Assembly: GCA_029262375.1 (NCBI GenBank)
Contig: JAJCZM010000053.1
Location: 204,447-268,446 of the forward strand
DNA length: 64,000 bases
Reading direction: 5' to 3'
Source: Deltaproteobacteria bacterium
GTDB lineage: Bacteria; Desulfobacterota; Binatia; UBA1149; SPBQ01
Part shown: piece by piece, positions 18,083 to 27,522 of the stretch
Position numbering within the stretch: position 1 is the stretch's first letter
How the letters are laid out: each line of letters opens with the position of its first letter
Notes under the pieces: generated by a model
Database searches by the model: none
What the model saw: only the letters and a program-made list of their open reading frames with translations
What the model was told of the DNA's origin: nothing
Made by a program: the position numbers and the translations under genes

Positions 18083-18994
18083 ATGAACGACGTCCATTGC
18101 GAGATTTGCGGTTCCACGGACGCACGCCTGCATCACGATCAGGGCTATCGAAAGCTCTATCGCTGCGGCGGTTGTAACGTCGTCTACGTACACCCGCTTC
18201 CGACTTGGGAAGAGAAGGAAGACGTCGAAACCGCCGCGTTCGCCGACGAGATGCTCGACGAAACGGTACAGTTTTTCGACGCCTACGGCGCTGACTTCCG
18301 CGAAGACAACGTGATCAAAGCGTTTCGTCGTGCCGTCTCGCTGCTGGACAAATACTCGACGCCCGGGCGCATGCTCGATGTCGGGCCCGGTACGGGTGTT
18401 TTCATGCACTTGGCGAGCGATGCCGGTTGGGATCCGCGCGGGATAGATCTCACTTCCCAGAGCGCCGAAACGGCAGAGAAGGAATTCGGGTTGCCGGTAG
18501 ACGTCGGCAACTTCTTTCACTACGAGTACGAACCCGAATCGTTCGACTGTGTGTCTATGAACGACGTTCTCGAGCACGCGCTCAATCCTGTCGAGTTTCT
18601 AGAACGCGCGCACTCGCTCCTGAAGCCCGACGGCGTCGTGTCGATCGCCGTACCGAGTCAACACTCTCTGTTCACCCTTCTCGTGGATATCTGGGTCTGG
18701 CTCTTCGGCGTGGGCAAGGCCTATCTCCTCGATCGCCTCTACGTGAAGCCGCACCTGTATTACTTCGGGCCGCGCGAGTTGCGCGCTACGATGCAGCGGT
18801 CCGGCTTCGACGTCATCCACCTCGAGGGCGCGAACGTTGCATTGGAACGCTACAAAATTCCGGGTTGGATTCGTCTCGCGTCGCAGGCCGTCCTGCGCAC
18901 CGGGGCACTCATCGGGATGAGCGGTCGCGTGTACGCCATCGGCAGAAAACGCACGGACGCGGCGACGGCCGAGATGTCGAGAGAGGCGCAATGA
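18083..18994 (+). CDS. SAM-dependent methyltransferase with N-terminal zinc-finger-like motif
   Basis: 303 residues. The N-terminus has paired Cys motifs (CEICGS near 6-11 and CGGCN near 34-38) that resemble the zinc-binding motif of sugar C-methyltransferases and related enzymes. The SAM motif MLDVGPGTGVFMHLA lies near residues 94-108 and NDVLEHALNP follows. It is likely to modify a sugar or lipid carrier. The start overlaps nothing, but its stop forms an ATGA overlap with the next gene (18991-18994), which indicates coupling. Confidence 0.88.
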   Translation: MNDVHCEICGSTDARLHHDQGYRKLYRCGGCNVVYVHPLPTWEEKEDVETAAFADEMLDETVQFFDAYGADFREDNVIKAFRRAVSLLDKYSTPGRMLDVGPGTGVFMHLASDAGWDPRGIDLTSQSAETAEKEFGLPVDVGNFFHYEYEPESFDCVSMNDVLEHALNPVEFLERAHSLLKPDGVVSIAVPSQHSLFTLLVDIWVWLFGVGKAYLLDRLYVKPHLYYFGPRELRATMQRSGFDVIHLEGANVALERYKIPGWIRLASQAVLRTGALIGMSGRVYAIGRKRTDAATAEMSREAQ

Positions 18995-21900
18995 GCGCGG
19001 GAGGGCAGGTTCCACAGCGCCCTCAAGGGCACATTGAATGGCGCCTAGTGGAAACGCTTGCGGTATTCACCGCCGCCTTTGCTTACTTCGGTCTACTGGC
19101 CGGCTATGGCTACAACGTCGCCGACGAAGGCGCCGTGATCGAACAGATCGAGCGACTCGCTGACGGCGAGCGCATCTATCACGACTTCCACATCGGCTAC
19201 ACCCCGGGCTTCTACTACCTGCATGCGCTGATGATGCGCGTGTTCGGGCATAGTGTGATGCCGATTCGCTGGTTGCTGGCGTTGGTCAACGCGGCATCGG
19301 TGGCGCTCGCGTTCTCACTCGCATCGGTGGTCTCGCGTCGAATCTGGTGCGGCATCGCGGCGGCGATCCTGTGCCTGGGCGTATTCCCGGTGCATCCGGC
19401 CGATTTCTCGATGTCGAATACTCCGTATCCGACTTGGTACAACATGGCGATCTGGCTCGCCGGTGCGCTCGTCTTGTTGCCGTTCTTCGCGAAGCCGAGC
19501 GTCGCACGACTGACGCTGGCGGGAGCGCTCGCGGGATTGGCGTTTACGTTCAAACCAAACGTCGGCCTCTTCCAGCTCGCCGCCACCTCGATGATCGTGC
19601 TTTCGGCGCTACCGATGCGTCGCGACGGTGAAACCGGTCCGCTCTCACCCAGTGCACTCGTGTGGTGGGCCTGGTGGGTGGGGATCGTTGCGGGGGTCGT
19701 CGTCGTATTGTCGGGCGGTGCCGGCCCGCGCGAGTACATCATTTTCGTCGCCCCGGTGATGGGTGCGGCAGTGTTGGTTGCACGCTACGCGATGCGACTG
19801 CCCGTAGATGCGCGGATGCCGCATCCGTTCATGGCCGCGGCGGCCGTCGTTGGCCCCTTCGTCGCGATCAACGCGCCCTGGTTGCTCTACTACTGCATCG
19901 ACCTCGGCGTGCCGACCTTCCTCAAGCGTGTTCTGTTCTACAATTCGGGGTACGAGGCGTCGTACTTCGTGAACCATCTTCCGGTGGCGCTGCCGCTCAC
20001 GATCGTGTTCGCCGTGATGGCGGCGCTTCGTTTCGCCCCCGCTGTACTCACGCGTCGAGGAATCGCGCCGGATCGTGTGTTGGCGGTGGTCTTCCCGCTG
20101 TCTGTTGCAGCGCTCATCGCAGCGACTCAATTGCGCGCGATGCCCGAAGGGTTCGTCCGTGCGATGAACATGCCTTTCGAGTTCTTCGCGCCCGGAGTCA
20201 CGGTGGCGTTTCATTGGCTGGGGCTCGCCACCTGGATAGGCATGGCGAGCGACGATGAATCCGATCGCTCGTCACAGTATGCGTTCGGGGTTGTCCTTAT
20301 CGCCGCAGTGTTCTTGTACCTGCAGATGTATCCACGCGCGGATTTCGGACATTGGGTCGGTGCGATGGCGGCGAGCGGATGTTTGGCGGCTGCGGTTACC
20401 GCTCGTGTGTTACGCCATTGGCGTGGTGAGCATCCCACGGCTCGCAAGACTCCCGAGGTGCTCGGAGCGATGGCGGCGCTATTCATCTTGTGTCTGTTTC
20501 CTGCGGTGAGAGCGGTGCACGTGTTGAGCGTCACGTTGGAGCCGGGAGCGCTCGGGCGTAACGTGGTTCGCAGCCAATCCACTAAGGTTCCGGTGTGGAG
20601 CAACGCGGGCGCATCGAGTTGGTACGCCGACGTCGATGCGCTGTCGGGTTTCGTTCAGTCGCACACCGAACCGGATGAGAAAGTCTTCTACTTCCCCGCG
20701 CTCGGTACCATCAGCTTCATGGGAGACCGTCGCAATCCGACGCGCCACGTGTACTTCTTCCCGGGATGGCCGGGCCGCGAGGTAGAAGCGGAGGTCATCG
20801 CCTGGCTGCGACGCTCGCCGCCACCGCTCGTTGTAATAGGGCAATATCCACAGCTCTATTTCTCCAACGCGCACGCCTACTACCACGTGCTCAAGCAATA
20901 TCTCGAACGGGAATACCAACCGGTCGCGAGGCTCGGGCGTTTTCTCGTGCTTGGACGTCACGGGGATGAGCGTTTCGCCGATGGGCCGGTGCGCACCATC
21001 ATGACCTTCGAAGAGTCCGGTCCGCCCGACAGCGTGCGCATCTTGCGCGAAGGCCTCGCGTCTCCCGATCCCGCGGTGCGACTGCACGCTGTGGACCAAG
21101 CGGGGCGATGGTACGTGCGCTCGTACTCGCAGCTCCTGATCGAAGCCCTCGACGACCCCGACGAAGCGGTGCGCAATTCGGCGGTTTGGGCCTTGCATCG
21201 AACCCGAAGTTCGGCGGTCGGATGTGCTCTGTTGGAGGGGGCGCTCGAGAGTCGATTCTCGGCGCGGGCGTATACGCTGGCGTTGCGCCTGGGCAGTCTG
21301 AACGTTGATGACGAAAGTTGTCTCGACGTCATCCTTGCGATGGAAGCGTCAACCGATTCCTTTGTGCGCAATACTTCCATCATCGCGATCGCAACGCTCC
21401 TGAGCCGTACGCGAGTGGAAGAGCATTGGATCGGTGGCCGCTTCGGGTTGCCTGACAGCGTTGATCGGGTGCCGGTATCCATCGAACGCATCGAGCATTT
21501 TCTGCGCGCGCCGGAACTCAACCCGGTGCTGCGCGACCTCGCGGTGTATCTTGCCGGCCGTAGTGACGACGTCCGCGCGGAGGCCTTGCTCCTCGAAGCG
21601 AGTCGCGACTTGGAGCTGCCACGGCTGCGAGTGAACGCGATGTGGAAGCTCGTCGAGAAAGGACAGGGCGAGAAAGTACTCGATCGCGCGCTCGAACATC
21701 TGGGAATCGGCGTCGCAATGGCGCCTGCGGTCGTGCACAAGGCGATCGAACAGACCGCTGACGGACCTGCACGTCTGGCCGAGTTCATACGTACAGCGTC
21801 AGGTGAAGCGCGCACCGCCGCCCTGTGGGTGGCAGCGGCACTCGAGGGCGGAACGCAGCCGCAGGAGCTCGCCGACGTTGCCCAGGTGTTAGCCGACGCG

Positions 21901-22092
21901 CTGGACTCACCCATTGCGCTGGAGCGTGCTGCCGCCGCGTGGTCTCTCGGGAACGTCGCGGATCCGCACCCGCAACGTAGCGAGGTTCGTGCGGTTCTCT
22001 CGAGAATGAGTAACGATGAGGACCCGCTCGTCGCGGAGATGGCCGCCTACGGTCTCGAATCGTTCGGTGCGCGCGTCGTCGCGGGCGATTGA
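18991..22092 (+). CDS. GT-C family membrane glycosyltransferase fused to HEAT-like repeats
   Basis: A 1033-residue protein. The N-terminal half resembles the ArnT/PMT-like GT-C fold: the first periplasmic loop has the expected acidic residue (NVADEGAV, Asp45), then HIGYTPGFYYLHAL, then about ten hydrophobic spans to about residue 520. Such enzymes use polyprenyl-phosphate sugars on the periplasmic side. From about residue 683 to the end it consists of HEAT-like helical repeats (DPAVRLHAVDQAG, DPDEAVRNSAVWALH, and a last one near 980). The frame is open further upstream, but the ATG at 18991 is chosen for its ATGA overlap and hydrophobic N-terminus. The HEAT fusion is unusual for this family as I know it. 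Confidence 0.85.
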   Translation: MSAGGQVPQRPQGHIEWRLVETLAVFTAAFAYFGLLAGYGYNVADEGAVIEQIERLADGERIYHDFHIGYTPGFYYLHALMMRVFGHSVMPIRWLLALVNAASVALAFSLASVVSRRIWCGIAAAILCLGVFPVHPADFSMSNTPYPTWYNMAIWLAGALVLLPFFAKPSVARLTLAGALAGLAFTFKPNVGLFQLAATSMIVLSALPMRRDGETGPLSPSALVWWAWWVGIVAGVVVVLSGGAGPREYIIFVAPVMGAAVLVARYAMRLPVDARMPHPFMAAAAVVGPFVAINAPWLLYYCIDLGVPTFLKRVLFYNSGYEASYFVNHLPVALPLTIVFAVMAALRFAPAVLTRRGIAPDRVLAVVFPLSVAALIAATQLRAMPEGFVRAMNMPFEFFAPGVTVAFHWLGLATWIGMASDDESDRSSQYAFGVVLIAAVFLYLQMYPRADFGHWVGAMAASGCLAAAVTARVLRHWRGEHPTARKTPEVLGAMAALFILCLFPAVRAVHVLSVTLEPGALGRNVVRSQSTKVPVWSNAGASSWYADVDALSGFVQSHTEPDEKVFYFPALGTISFMGDRRNPTRHVYFFPGWPGREVEAEVIAWLRRSPPPLVVIGQYPQLYFSNAHAYYHVLKQYLEREYQPVARLGRFLVLGRHGDERFADGPVRTIMTFEESGPPDSVRILREGLASPDPAVRLHAVDQAGRWYVRSYSQLLIEALDDPDEAVRNSAVWALHRTRSSAVGCALLEGALESRFSARAYTLALRLGSLNVDDESCLDVILAMEASTDSFVRNTSIIAIATLLSRTRVEEHWIGGRFGLPDSVDRVPVSIERIEHFLRAPELNPVLRDLAVYLAGRSDDVRAEALLLEASRDLELPRLRVNAMWKLVEKGQGEKVLDRALEHLGIGVAMAPAVVHKAIEQTADGPARLAEFIRTASGEARTAALWVAAALEGGTQPQELADVAQVLADALDSPIALERAAAAWSLGNVADPHPQRSEVRAVLSRMSNDEDPLVAEMAAYGLESFGARVVAGD

Positions 22093-22146
22093 ACTAGCGC
22101 ACGCTCGTCTTCATTGTGTGGGCACCACCACGAGGAGTGCCCTGGA

Positions 22147-22740
22147 ATGTCAGACGACGAAGCCCCAAAGAAGATCAAACCGCCGGCCAAGTTTGCCCAC
22201 GTTGTGCTACGCACGACGCCGGAGCGCTTTCAGGAGATGGTCGATTGGTATCTCACCGTCCTTGGCGGCGAGATCGTTCACAGCGATGGGATTTTCGCGT
22301 TTTTGGCTTACGACGACGAACATCATCGCATCGCGATCGGCGCGATGCCCGGGTTGGTGGATCTGCCCGAGAACGCGGTCGGTGTCGATCACTTCGCGTA
22401 TACGTATGAGAGTCTCGACGATCTGCTAGCTCAGTATGCGCGACTCAAGCCGTTGGGGATCGAACCGTTTTGGTGCATCAATCACGGCCCTACGATTTCG
22501 ATGTACTACAAGGATCCGCAGGGCAATCGCATCGAGCTGCAAATAGACGTGTTCGAGACCGCCCAGCAAGTAGTCGCCTGGATGAAAAGCGGCGAAGCAG
22601 ACTTCGAAGCGAACCCCGTAGGCGTTACCTACGATCCGGAAGACTTGCTCGCGCGGCGTCGCGCCGGTGAGCCCATCGCCGAGCTCACCAAGCGCCGGCA
22701 TCTGCGCGAGGGCGAGTCGTTCTTCGACCATTTACGCTAG
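22147..22740 (+). CDS. VOC family protein (extradiol dioxygenase/glyoxalase-like)
   Basis: A 197-residue protein with one complete VOC metal-binding set: His in KFAHVVLRT, His in VDHFAYTY and Glu in RIELQID, and a DPQGNRIELQ signature. This fits a ring-cleaving extradiol dioxygenase or glyoxalase-like enzyme; the size is closer to single-module types. The ATG at 22147 has GAGGAG nine bases upstream, preferred over an in-frame start at 22114. The next gene, a ring hydroxylase, begins two bases after the stop, so together they may hydroxylate and cleave an aromatic ring. Confidence 0.85.
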   Translation: MSDDEAPKKIKPPAKFAHVVLRTTPERFQEMVDWYLTVLGGEIVHSDGIFAFLAYDDEHHRIAIGAMPGLVDLPENAVGVDHFAYTYESLDDLLAQYARLKPLGIEPFWCINHGPTISMYYKDPQGNRIELQIDVFETAQQVVAWMKSGEADFEANPVGVTYDPEDLLARRRAGEPIAELTKRRHLREGESFFDHLR

Positions 22741-22742
22741 CG

Positions 22743-24413
22743 ATGCCTGCTGCAACCGAAAACCACACGCCGGTTTTGATCGCCGGTGGCGGCCCGACCG
22801 GGCTCGCTCTGGCTGCTCTTCTGCGTAAACACGGCGTCGAGTGCGTCGTGCTCGAACGGCACGAGAGCACCTGCGACCATCCACAGGCGCACGTCGTCAA
22901 TACGCGTACGATGGAGATTTTGCGTTCGCTCGAACTCGACCAGGCCGTACTGGCCGATGCGTTGCCGCCGATCGCGAGTCAGATTCGTTGGCTCACCGAC
23001 ATGGCCGGGACGGAACTCGCTTGTCTGAATCTGCTCAAGGATCCTGCACGCACGATGACGCGTTTGACCGCCAGCCCCACGGTGGCGGCGTCGTGTGCGC
23101 AAGACCGGGTTGAACCGCTGCTCGCGCACAAAGCACGCGCGCTCGGCGCAGACCTGCGCTTCATGAACACGATGGTCGAGTTTCGCGAGGACGACGACCG
23201 CATGGTCGCGCAGGTCGAAAGTCCCGACGGCAACTACGAAATATCCGCCGACTATTTCGTCGGCTGCGATGGTGCGGCGAGTCGTACGCGTAAGGGACTC
23301 GACATCGGCATGACGGGCATGGGCGTGCTCGGCCATATCGTCAACATCTACTTCGAAGCGGACCTCAGTGGGCTGACCACCGAGAGACCGGCAACGCTGT
23401 ATTGGATTCTCAACGCCGTCTCTCCCGGTGTGATGATTGCCATGGACGGTGCCAAGCGTTGGTCGTTGCACATCGGCTTCGGCGGCGAGCGAGAGGAACT
23501 CGAGAAGTTCACGCCCGAAGTATGCAAGCGTCTTGCGCGTGCAGCGTTGGGCTGCGACGCCGAAATCACTTTGCGCGGCGCGAAACCCTGGACGATGACA
23601 GCCGAGGTGGCCGATTCGTATCGCAAGGGGCGTGTGTTTCTCGTCGGCGATGCGGCGCATAGGTTTCCGCCGACCGGTGGCTTCGGCATGAACACCGGCA
23701 TCCAGGACGCACACAACCTTGCCTGGAAGCTCGCTGCGGTGTTGGGCGGGCGGGCCGGCAGCGCGCTTCTCGATACCTATGAAGCGGAGCGTAAACCTAT
23801 TGCGGAGCGCAACACCGAGTGGAGCGTTGCGAACGTGATGGGCATCGTCGAGATCGCAGGTCCGGGTGCGGCGGCATTGGCTGCCCATCTCGCGTCCGGC
23901 GAACTCACGATAGAGAAGGCGTCGGAGTTCATACAGGACGTGGCTGACCGAGAAGCAGGTCACTTCGATGCGCTAGCGCTGGACCTGGGCTTCGGCTACG
24001 ACGCCGGCGCCGTCGTTCCCGATGGCTCCAAGCCGCCGGTAGTCGCCGATCCGTACCGGGACTTCGTCGCCGACGGCCGACCCGGCACGCGCATCCCTCA
24101 CGTTTGGTTTGAAAAGGACGGACGGCGCTTCTCGAGTCTGGATCTCTTCGAGGATCGTTTCTTCGTACTCGCGGCGGCCGCGCAGCAGGACGCATGGCGC
24201 CGCGCCGTCGAGGACCGTGATCCGGACGTCGGGCTGGCGATCGTCGGCATAGATCTCGTAGATGTGGACGGTATCTGGGCGAAGACCTTCGGTATCGACG
24301 GCGGCGGCGTACTCGTACGGCCCGACGGTCACATTGCGTGGCGATCGAGAGAAACGGTGGCCGACCCCGGTGCTACGCTCGATCGCGTGTTGTCCGTCGT
24401 CTTGGCCCGCTGA
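22743..24413 (+). CDS. FAD-dependent aromatic-ring monooxygenase (PHBH/MhpA-like)
   Basis: A 556-residue flavoprotein of the p-hydroxybenzoate hydroxylase superfamily. It has the Rossmann motif AGGGPTGLALAALL near residues 13-26, the DG-type motif VGCDGAASRTRKGL near 175-190 and the FAD ribityl-binding motif GDAAHRFPPTGGFGMNTG near 301-318. The C-terminal thioredoxin-like segment (VRPDGHIAWR) is typical of the MhpA/PheA/TfdB branch. It hydroxylates phenolic substrates with NAD(P)H and O2. It is coupled to the VOC gene. Confidence 0.92.
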   Translation: MPAATENHTPVLIAGGGPTGLALAALLRKHGVECVVLERHESTCDHPQAHVVNTRTMEILRSLELDQAVLADALPPIASQIRWLTDMAGTELACLNLLKDPARTMTRLTASPTVAASCAQDRVEPLLAHKARALGADLRFMNTMVEFREDDDRMVAQVESPDGNYEISADYFVGCDGAASRTRKGLDIGMTGMGVLGHIVNIYFEADLSGLTTERPATLYWILNAVSPGVMIAMDGAKRWSLHIGFGGEREELEKFTPEVCKRLARAALGCDAEITLRGAKPWTMTAEVADSYRKGRVFLVGDAAHRFPPTGGFGMNTGIQDAHNLAWKLAAVLGGRAGSALLDTYEAERKPIAERNTEWSVANVMGIVEIAGPGAAALAAHLASGELTIEKASEFIQDVADREAGHFDALALDLGFGYDAGAVVPDGSKPPVVADPYRDFVADGRPGTRIPHVWFEKDGRRFSSLDLFEDRFFVLAAAAQQDAWRRAVEDRDPDVGLAIVGIDLVDVDGIWAKTFGIDGGGVLVRPDGHIAWRSRETVADPGATLDRVLSVVLAR

Positions 24414-24419
24414 CCCCAT

Positions 24420-24774
24420 TTCGATATGGAACTCAGGCTGCATATGCGCCCGAGCCGCACTTTGAATCGACCATCATCGATCGGCTTTCCAAGTTGCCAC
24501 AGCCGCTCATCGGGTCGATCCACGGATACTGCTACACGGGGGCGCTCGAATTGGCGCTGTCCGCCGATCTGATCATCACGACGGGTTCGAGGAAGAAACG
24601 GCGTTGCTCGTGAAGGCGATCACGACGAATTCTCCGCATACGAATCGAGTGAACAAACGGATCCTCACCGAGACCGACGGCATGCAACTCGAAGAGGGGC
24701 TCGAGTATGAACTCGGAAACAGCACGGGCATGTGCGCCGACGGCCCCGAGCGGCTCGCTGAATTCAAAAAGTAG
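24420..24774 (+). pseudogene. Enoyl-CoA hydratase (crotonase) relic
   Basis: Two crotonase fragments lie in different frames. Fragment one (ends at a stop at 24611-24613) contains DRLSKLPQPLIGSIHGYCYTGALELALSADLIIT in pieces typical of the crotonase oxyanion-hole region (IGSIHGYCYTGALELALS). Fragment two, in another frame, starts about 24585 and gives ETALLVKAITTNSPHTNRVNK and the C-terminal ...GNSTGMCADGPERLAEFKK, ending at 24774. The N-terminal third and roughly 100 central residues are missing. The gene is dead by truncation, internal deletion and frame change. It sits in the 427-bp gap before the acyl-CoA synthetase, consistent with loss from a beta-oxidation operon. Confidence 0.8.
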
Positions 24775-24840
24775 TCAAGCGATACCCAGACTCGTACTGA
24801 CCTTGCAGCGCCGCGGATCTCCGCATAGATCCGTCAGACG

Positions 24841-26472
24841 ATGGCGAGTACGCAGAACTGGAATCTCGGCAATATTTTCGATGCGCTCGACCGCGTGATG
24901 CCCGCCGATGCGACGGCGCTCATTCACGATGGTCGCGAGCTCGTGTGGGGGGATTTCGCTCGCCGCACGAACAACCTGGCGCGCGCGTTGGTCGAACGCG
25001 GTGCCGAGCCCGACGACAAAGTCGCGTTCTACACTCGCAACTGCACCGAGTATCTCGAAACGCTCATCGCCTGCTTCAAGGCGCGGCTCGTTCACGTCAA
25101 CGTGAACTTCCGTTATCTCGACGACGAACTTGCGTACATTCTCGACAACTCCGACGCGAAGTTCGTCGTGTTCGGTTCGGAATTCGCCGATCGCGCTGCG
25201 GCGCTGGTCGAGAAAGCGCCCAAGGTTACGCACTGGATTCAGGTTGGGGCACAGAGCACGCCGTTCGCGGAATCCTTCGATGCGCTGGCCGAAAATGACG
25301 ACGGCGCGCCTCTGGCAATCGAGCGTTCCAACGACGATCTGCTGTTCATCTATACCGGCGGCACGACCGGCATGCCCAAGGGCGTGATGTGGCGGGCCGA
25401 AGATCTCTGGGGGGCGCTCGGCTACGGCGCGAACTCGCCGGCCAATAAGGGCGGGCGGCCTGAGACGCTAGAGCAACACATCGAAGCGGTGGCGGCGTAC
25501 GGCCCAGGGCCGAGGCAGATCGTTGCCTGCCCGCTCATGCACGGTACCGGAATGCTGACATCGATCGCTGCGCTCATGGGGGGCGCATCCGTCGTGACCA
25601 TGGCCGGCGCGAGTTTCGATCCCGAACAATTGTTCGACGCCGTCGATACGCTCGGCGCGAATTCCATCGTCATCGTCGGCGACGCGTTTGCTCGCCCGAT
25701 GCTCAAGACATTGGAAGAGCACCCCGGCCGTTGGTCGCTTGCCTCGTTGCAGCTCGTTATTTCGTCGGGCGTGATGTGGAGCCGCGAGATCAAACTCGCG
25801 ATGCTCGAGCACATGCCCGGTACGCTTCTCGCAGACATGTTCGGGTCTTCCGAAGCCGTAGGGTTCGGCGCGTCGGTGACAGCGAAGGGCGGTGGCGACA
25901 AGACCGCGCGTTTCGCCATCGGTGAGAACTGTAAAGTGTTTACCGAAGATCACCGCGAGGTCGTGCCCGGAAGCGGCGAGCGCGGCTTCATCGCGCGGCG
26001 CGGTCCAATCCCGCTCGGGTATTACAAAGACGAGGAGAAGACGGCGAAGACCTTTCCGACCATCGACGGCGTTCGCTACTCGATTCCCGGCGATTGGTGC
26101 ACGGTCGATCCCGACGGCACGCTGACACTTCTTGGTCGCGGTAGTGCCTGCATTAACACGGCGGGCGAGAAGGTTTATCCCGAAGAGATAGAAGAGGCGC
26201 TCAAGACGCACCCGGATGTCGAAGACGCATTGGTGATCGGTCTACCCGATGAGAAGTGGGGGCAGGCGGTTACCGCCGTCGTAGAACTACGCAGCGGCGG
26301 TACGCTCGATGAGCAGGCGATTTGCACTTACATTCGCGAGCGCTTGGCCGGTTACAAAACGCCCAAGCGCGTGTTCTCCGTCGAAACGATGTTTCGCGGC
26401 CCGAACGGAAAGGCGGACTACAAGAGCGCGACCGAGTTTGCGCGTACTTCGGTCGAGGAGACGACGTCGTGA
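24841..26472 (+). CDS. Acyl-CoA synthetase (AMP-forming)
   Basis: A 543-residue ANL-superfamily enzyme. The P-loop-like motif YTGGTTGMPKGVMW lies near residues 171-184; LADMFGSSEAVGFG (A5 region), PGDWCTVDPDGTLTLLGRG (A7/A8) and the C-terminal catalytic Lys region FRGPNGKADYK are present. It activates carboxylic acids through acyl-adenylates to CoA thioesters; chain or ring type is unknown. The end overlaps the next start as GTGA (26469-26472), so the nitroreductase gene is coupled. Confidence 0.92.
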   Translation: MASTQNWNLGNIFDALDRVMPADATALIHDGRELVWGDFARRTNNLARALVERGAEPDDKVAFYTRNCTEYLETLIACFKARLVHVNVNFRYLDDELAYILDNSDAKFVVFGSEFADRAAALVEKAPKVTHWIQVGAQSTPFAESFDALAENDDGAPLAIERSNDDLLFIYTGGTTGMPKGVMWRAEDLWGALGYGANSPANKGGRPETLEQHIEAVAAYGPGPRQIVACPLMHGTGMLTSIAALMGGASVVTMAGASFDPEQLFDAVDTLGANSIVIVGDAFARPMLKTLEEHPGRWSLASLQLVISSGVMWSREIKLAMLEHMPGTLLADMFGSSEAVGFGASVTAKGGGDKTARFAIGENCKVFTEDHREVVPGSGERGFIARRGPIPLGYYKDEEKTAKTFPTIDGVRYSIPGDWCTVDPDGTLTLLGRGSACINTAGEKVYPEEIEEALKTHPDVEDALVIGLPDEKWGQAVTAVVELRSGGTLDEQAICTYIRERLAGYKTPKRVFSVETMFRGPNGKADYKSATEFARTSVEETTS

Positions 26473-27137
26473 GCAAACCGGAAGACGTACGCTTGTACGA
26501 CGCCATGAGCACGACGCGCGCGGTGCGACGCCTGAAGCCGGATCCTGTTCCCGACGACGTCCTGCGGCGCGTGCTGCAAGCGGCAACGTGGGGACCAACA
26601 GGAGCCAACGTGCAGCCGTGGCGGGTGATCGCGGTGCGCGACGTCGCGAAGAAGGAACGACTGCAGCAACTATACGCCGGGCCGTGGCGCCGGTACGCAA
26701 AGGGCCATCAAGCGCTACTCGACTCGATGCCCGACGGCGTGCGCGCTGCGCAAGAACGTATGCTGGGCGCGGCCAATTATCTGGCCGAGCACATGCACGA
26801 AGCGCCGGTGCTTCTCGTGTTCTGCTTCAATCCTGCACTCATGGCGATTACCGACGCAGGGCTGGATCGTGTGTCGGTGGTGGGCGGTGCGTCCGTCTAT
26901 CCCGCGGTTCAGAACACGTTGCTTGCCTGCCGCGCCGAAGGGCTCGGCTGCACGCTGACGACGCTTCATTGCCTGAGCGAAGGCGACGTCAAAGAAGCGT
27001 TGGCGATCCCCGATGAATGGGGAGTGTGCGCCGTCGTGCCGATCGGATATCCGCTACTGCGCGGACACGGACCGATCAGCCGCAACCCCGTCGAGAAGAT
27101 GGCCTACGCCGACTCGTGGGGAACGCCGCTTTCCTGA
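26469..27137 (+). CDS. Nitroreductase family FMN-dependent oxidoreductase
   Basis: 222 residues. It has the N-terminal FMN-binding signature TTRAVRRLKPDPVPDDVLRRVL and AATWGPTGANVQPWR near residues 13-54, and the C-terminal GLGCTLTTL and IPIGYPLLRGHGP-like VPIGYP segments of the nitroreductase superfamily. Such enzymes use NAD(P)H to reduce nitro groups, quinones or enoyl substrates. The GTG start overlaps the acyl-CoA synthetase stop, suggesting work in the same pathway. Confidence 0.9.
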   Translation: MSKPEDVRLYDAMSTTRAVRRLKPDPVPDDVLRRVLQAATWGPTGANVQPWRVIAVRDVAKKERLQQLYAGPWRRYAKGHQALLDSMPDGVRAAQERMLGAANYLAEHMHEAPVLLVFCFNPALMAITDAGLDRVSVVGGASVYPAVQNTLLACRAEGLGCTLTTLHCLSEGDVKEALAIPDEWGVCAVVPIGYPLLRGHGPISRNPVEKMAYADSWGTPLS

Positions 27138-27141
27138 GACG

Positions 27142-27522
27142 CTAGAGTAGAAAGTTTCCGATACCGGCGGCGACCGGCTTGTTCGGATCGGTCTGCCAAG
27201 CCAACACGCGTACGTTGGCGATGCGACGCCCATGCTTGACGAGTTCGGCTCTGCCGCGCGTTTCATGCGGCCCCGCCGGACGTAAGTAGTCGATGTTGAA
27301 GTTGATGGACTTCGGAATGCGTTCGCCTTCACTTTCCGCCAGCAGCTGCATGAACGCAGTGAGTTCGAGGAACGCGCCGACGACACCGCCGTGAATGGCC
27401 GGTAGGTTCGCGTTGCCGACGATTTCTTGACGAAACGGAAGGACGCAGACGAGCCCGTCGTCCGTCTCTTCGATCTTCACACCCAGAAAGCGCGCGTACG
27501 GTATGGCCTCGAGCGGATTCAT
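27142..27522 (-). CDS. PaaI/4HBT-type thioesterase
   Basis: 126 residues with the hotdog-fold signature NLPAIHGGVVGAFLELTAF, in which the HGG motif and following acidic residue are catalytic in PaaI-type thioesterases. SINFNIDYLRPAG follows as the central strand. It hydrolyses acyl- or aryl-CoA esters. The frame is open further upstream inside the neighbouring gene; the ATG at 27522 is chosen because homology starts there and it makes an ATGA overlap with the preceding thioesterase stop. Confidence 0.88.
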   Translation of the reverse strand: MNPLEAIPYARFLGVKIEETDDGLVCVLPFRQEIVGNANLPAIHGGVVGAFLELTAFMQLLAESEGERIPKSINFNIDYLRPAGPHETRGRAELVKHGRRIANVRVLAWQTDPNKPVAAGIGNFLL

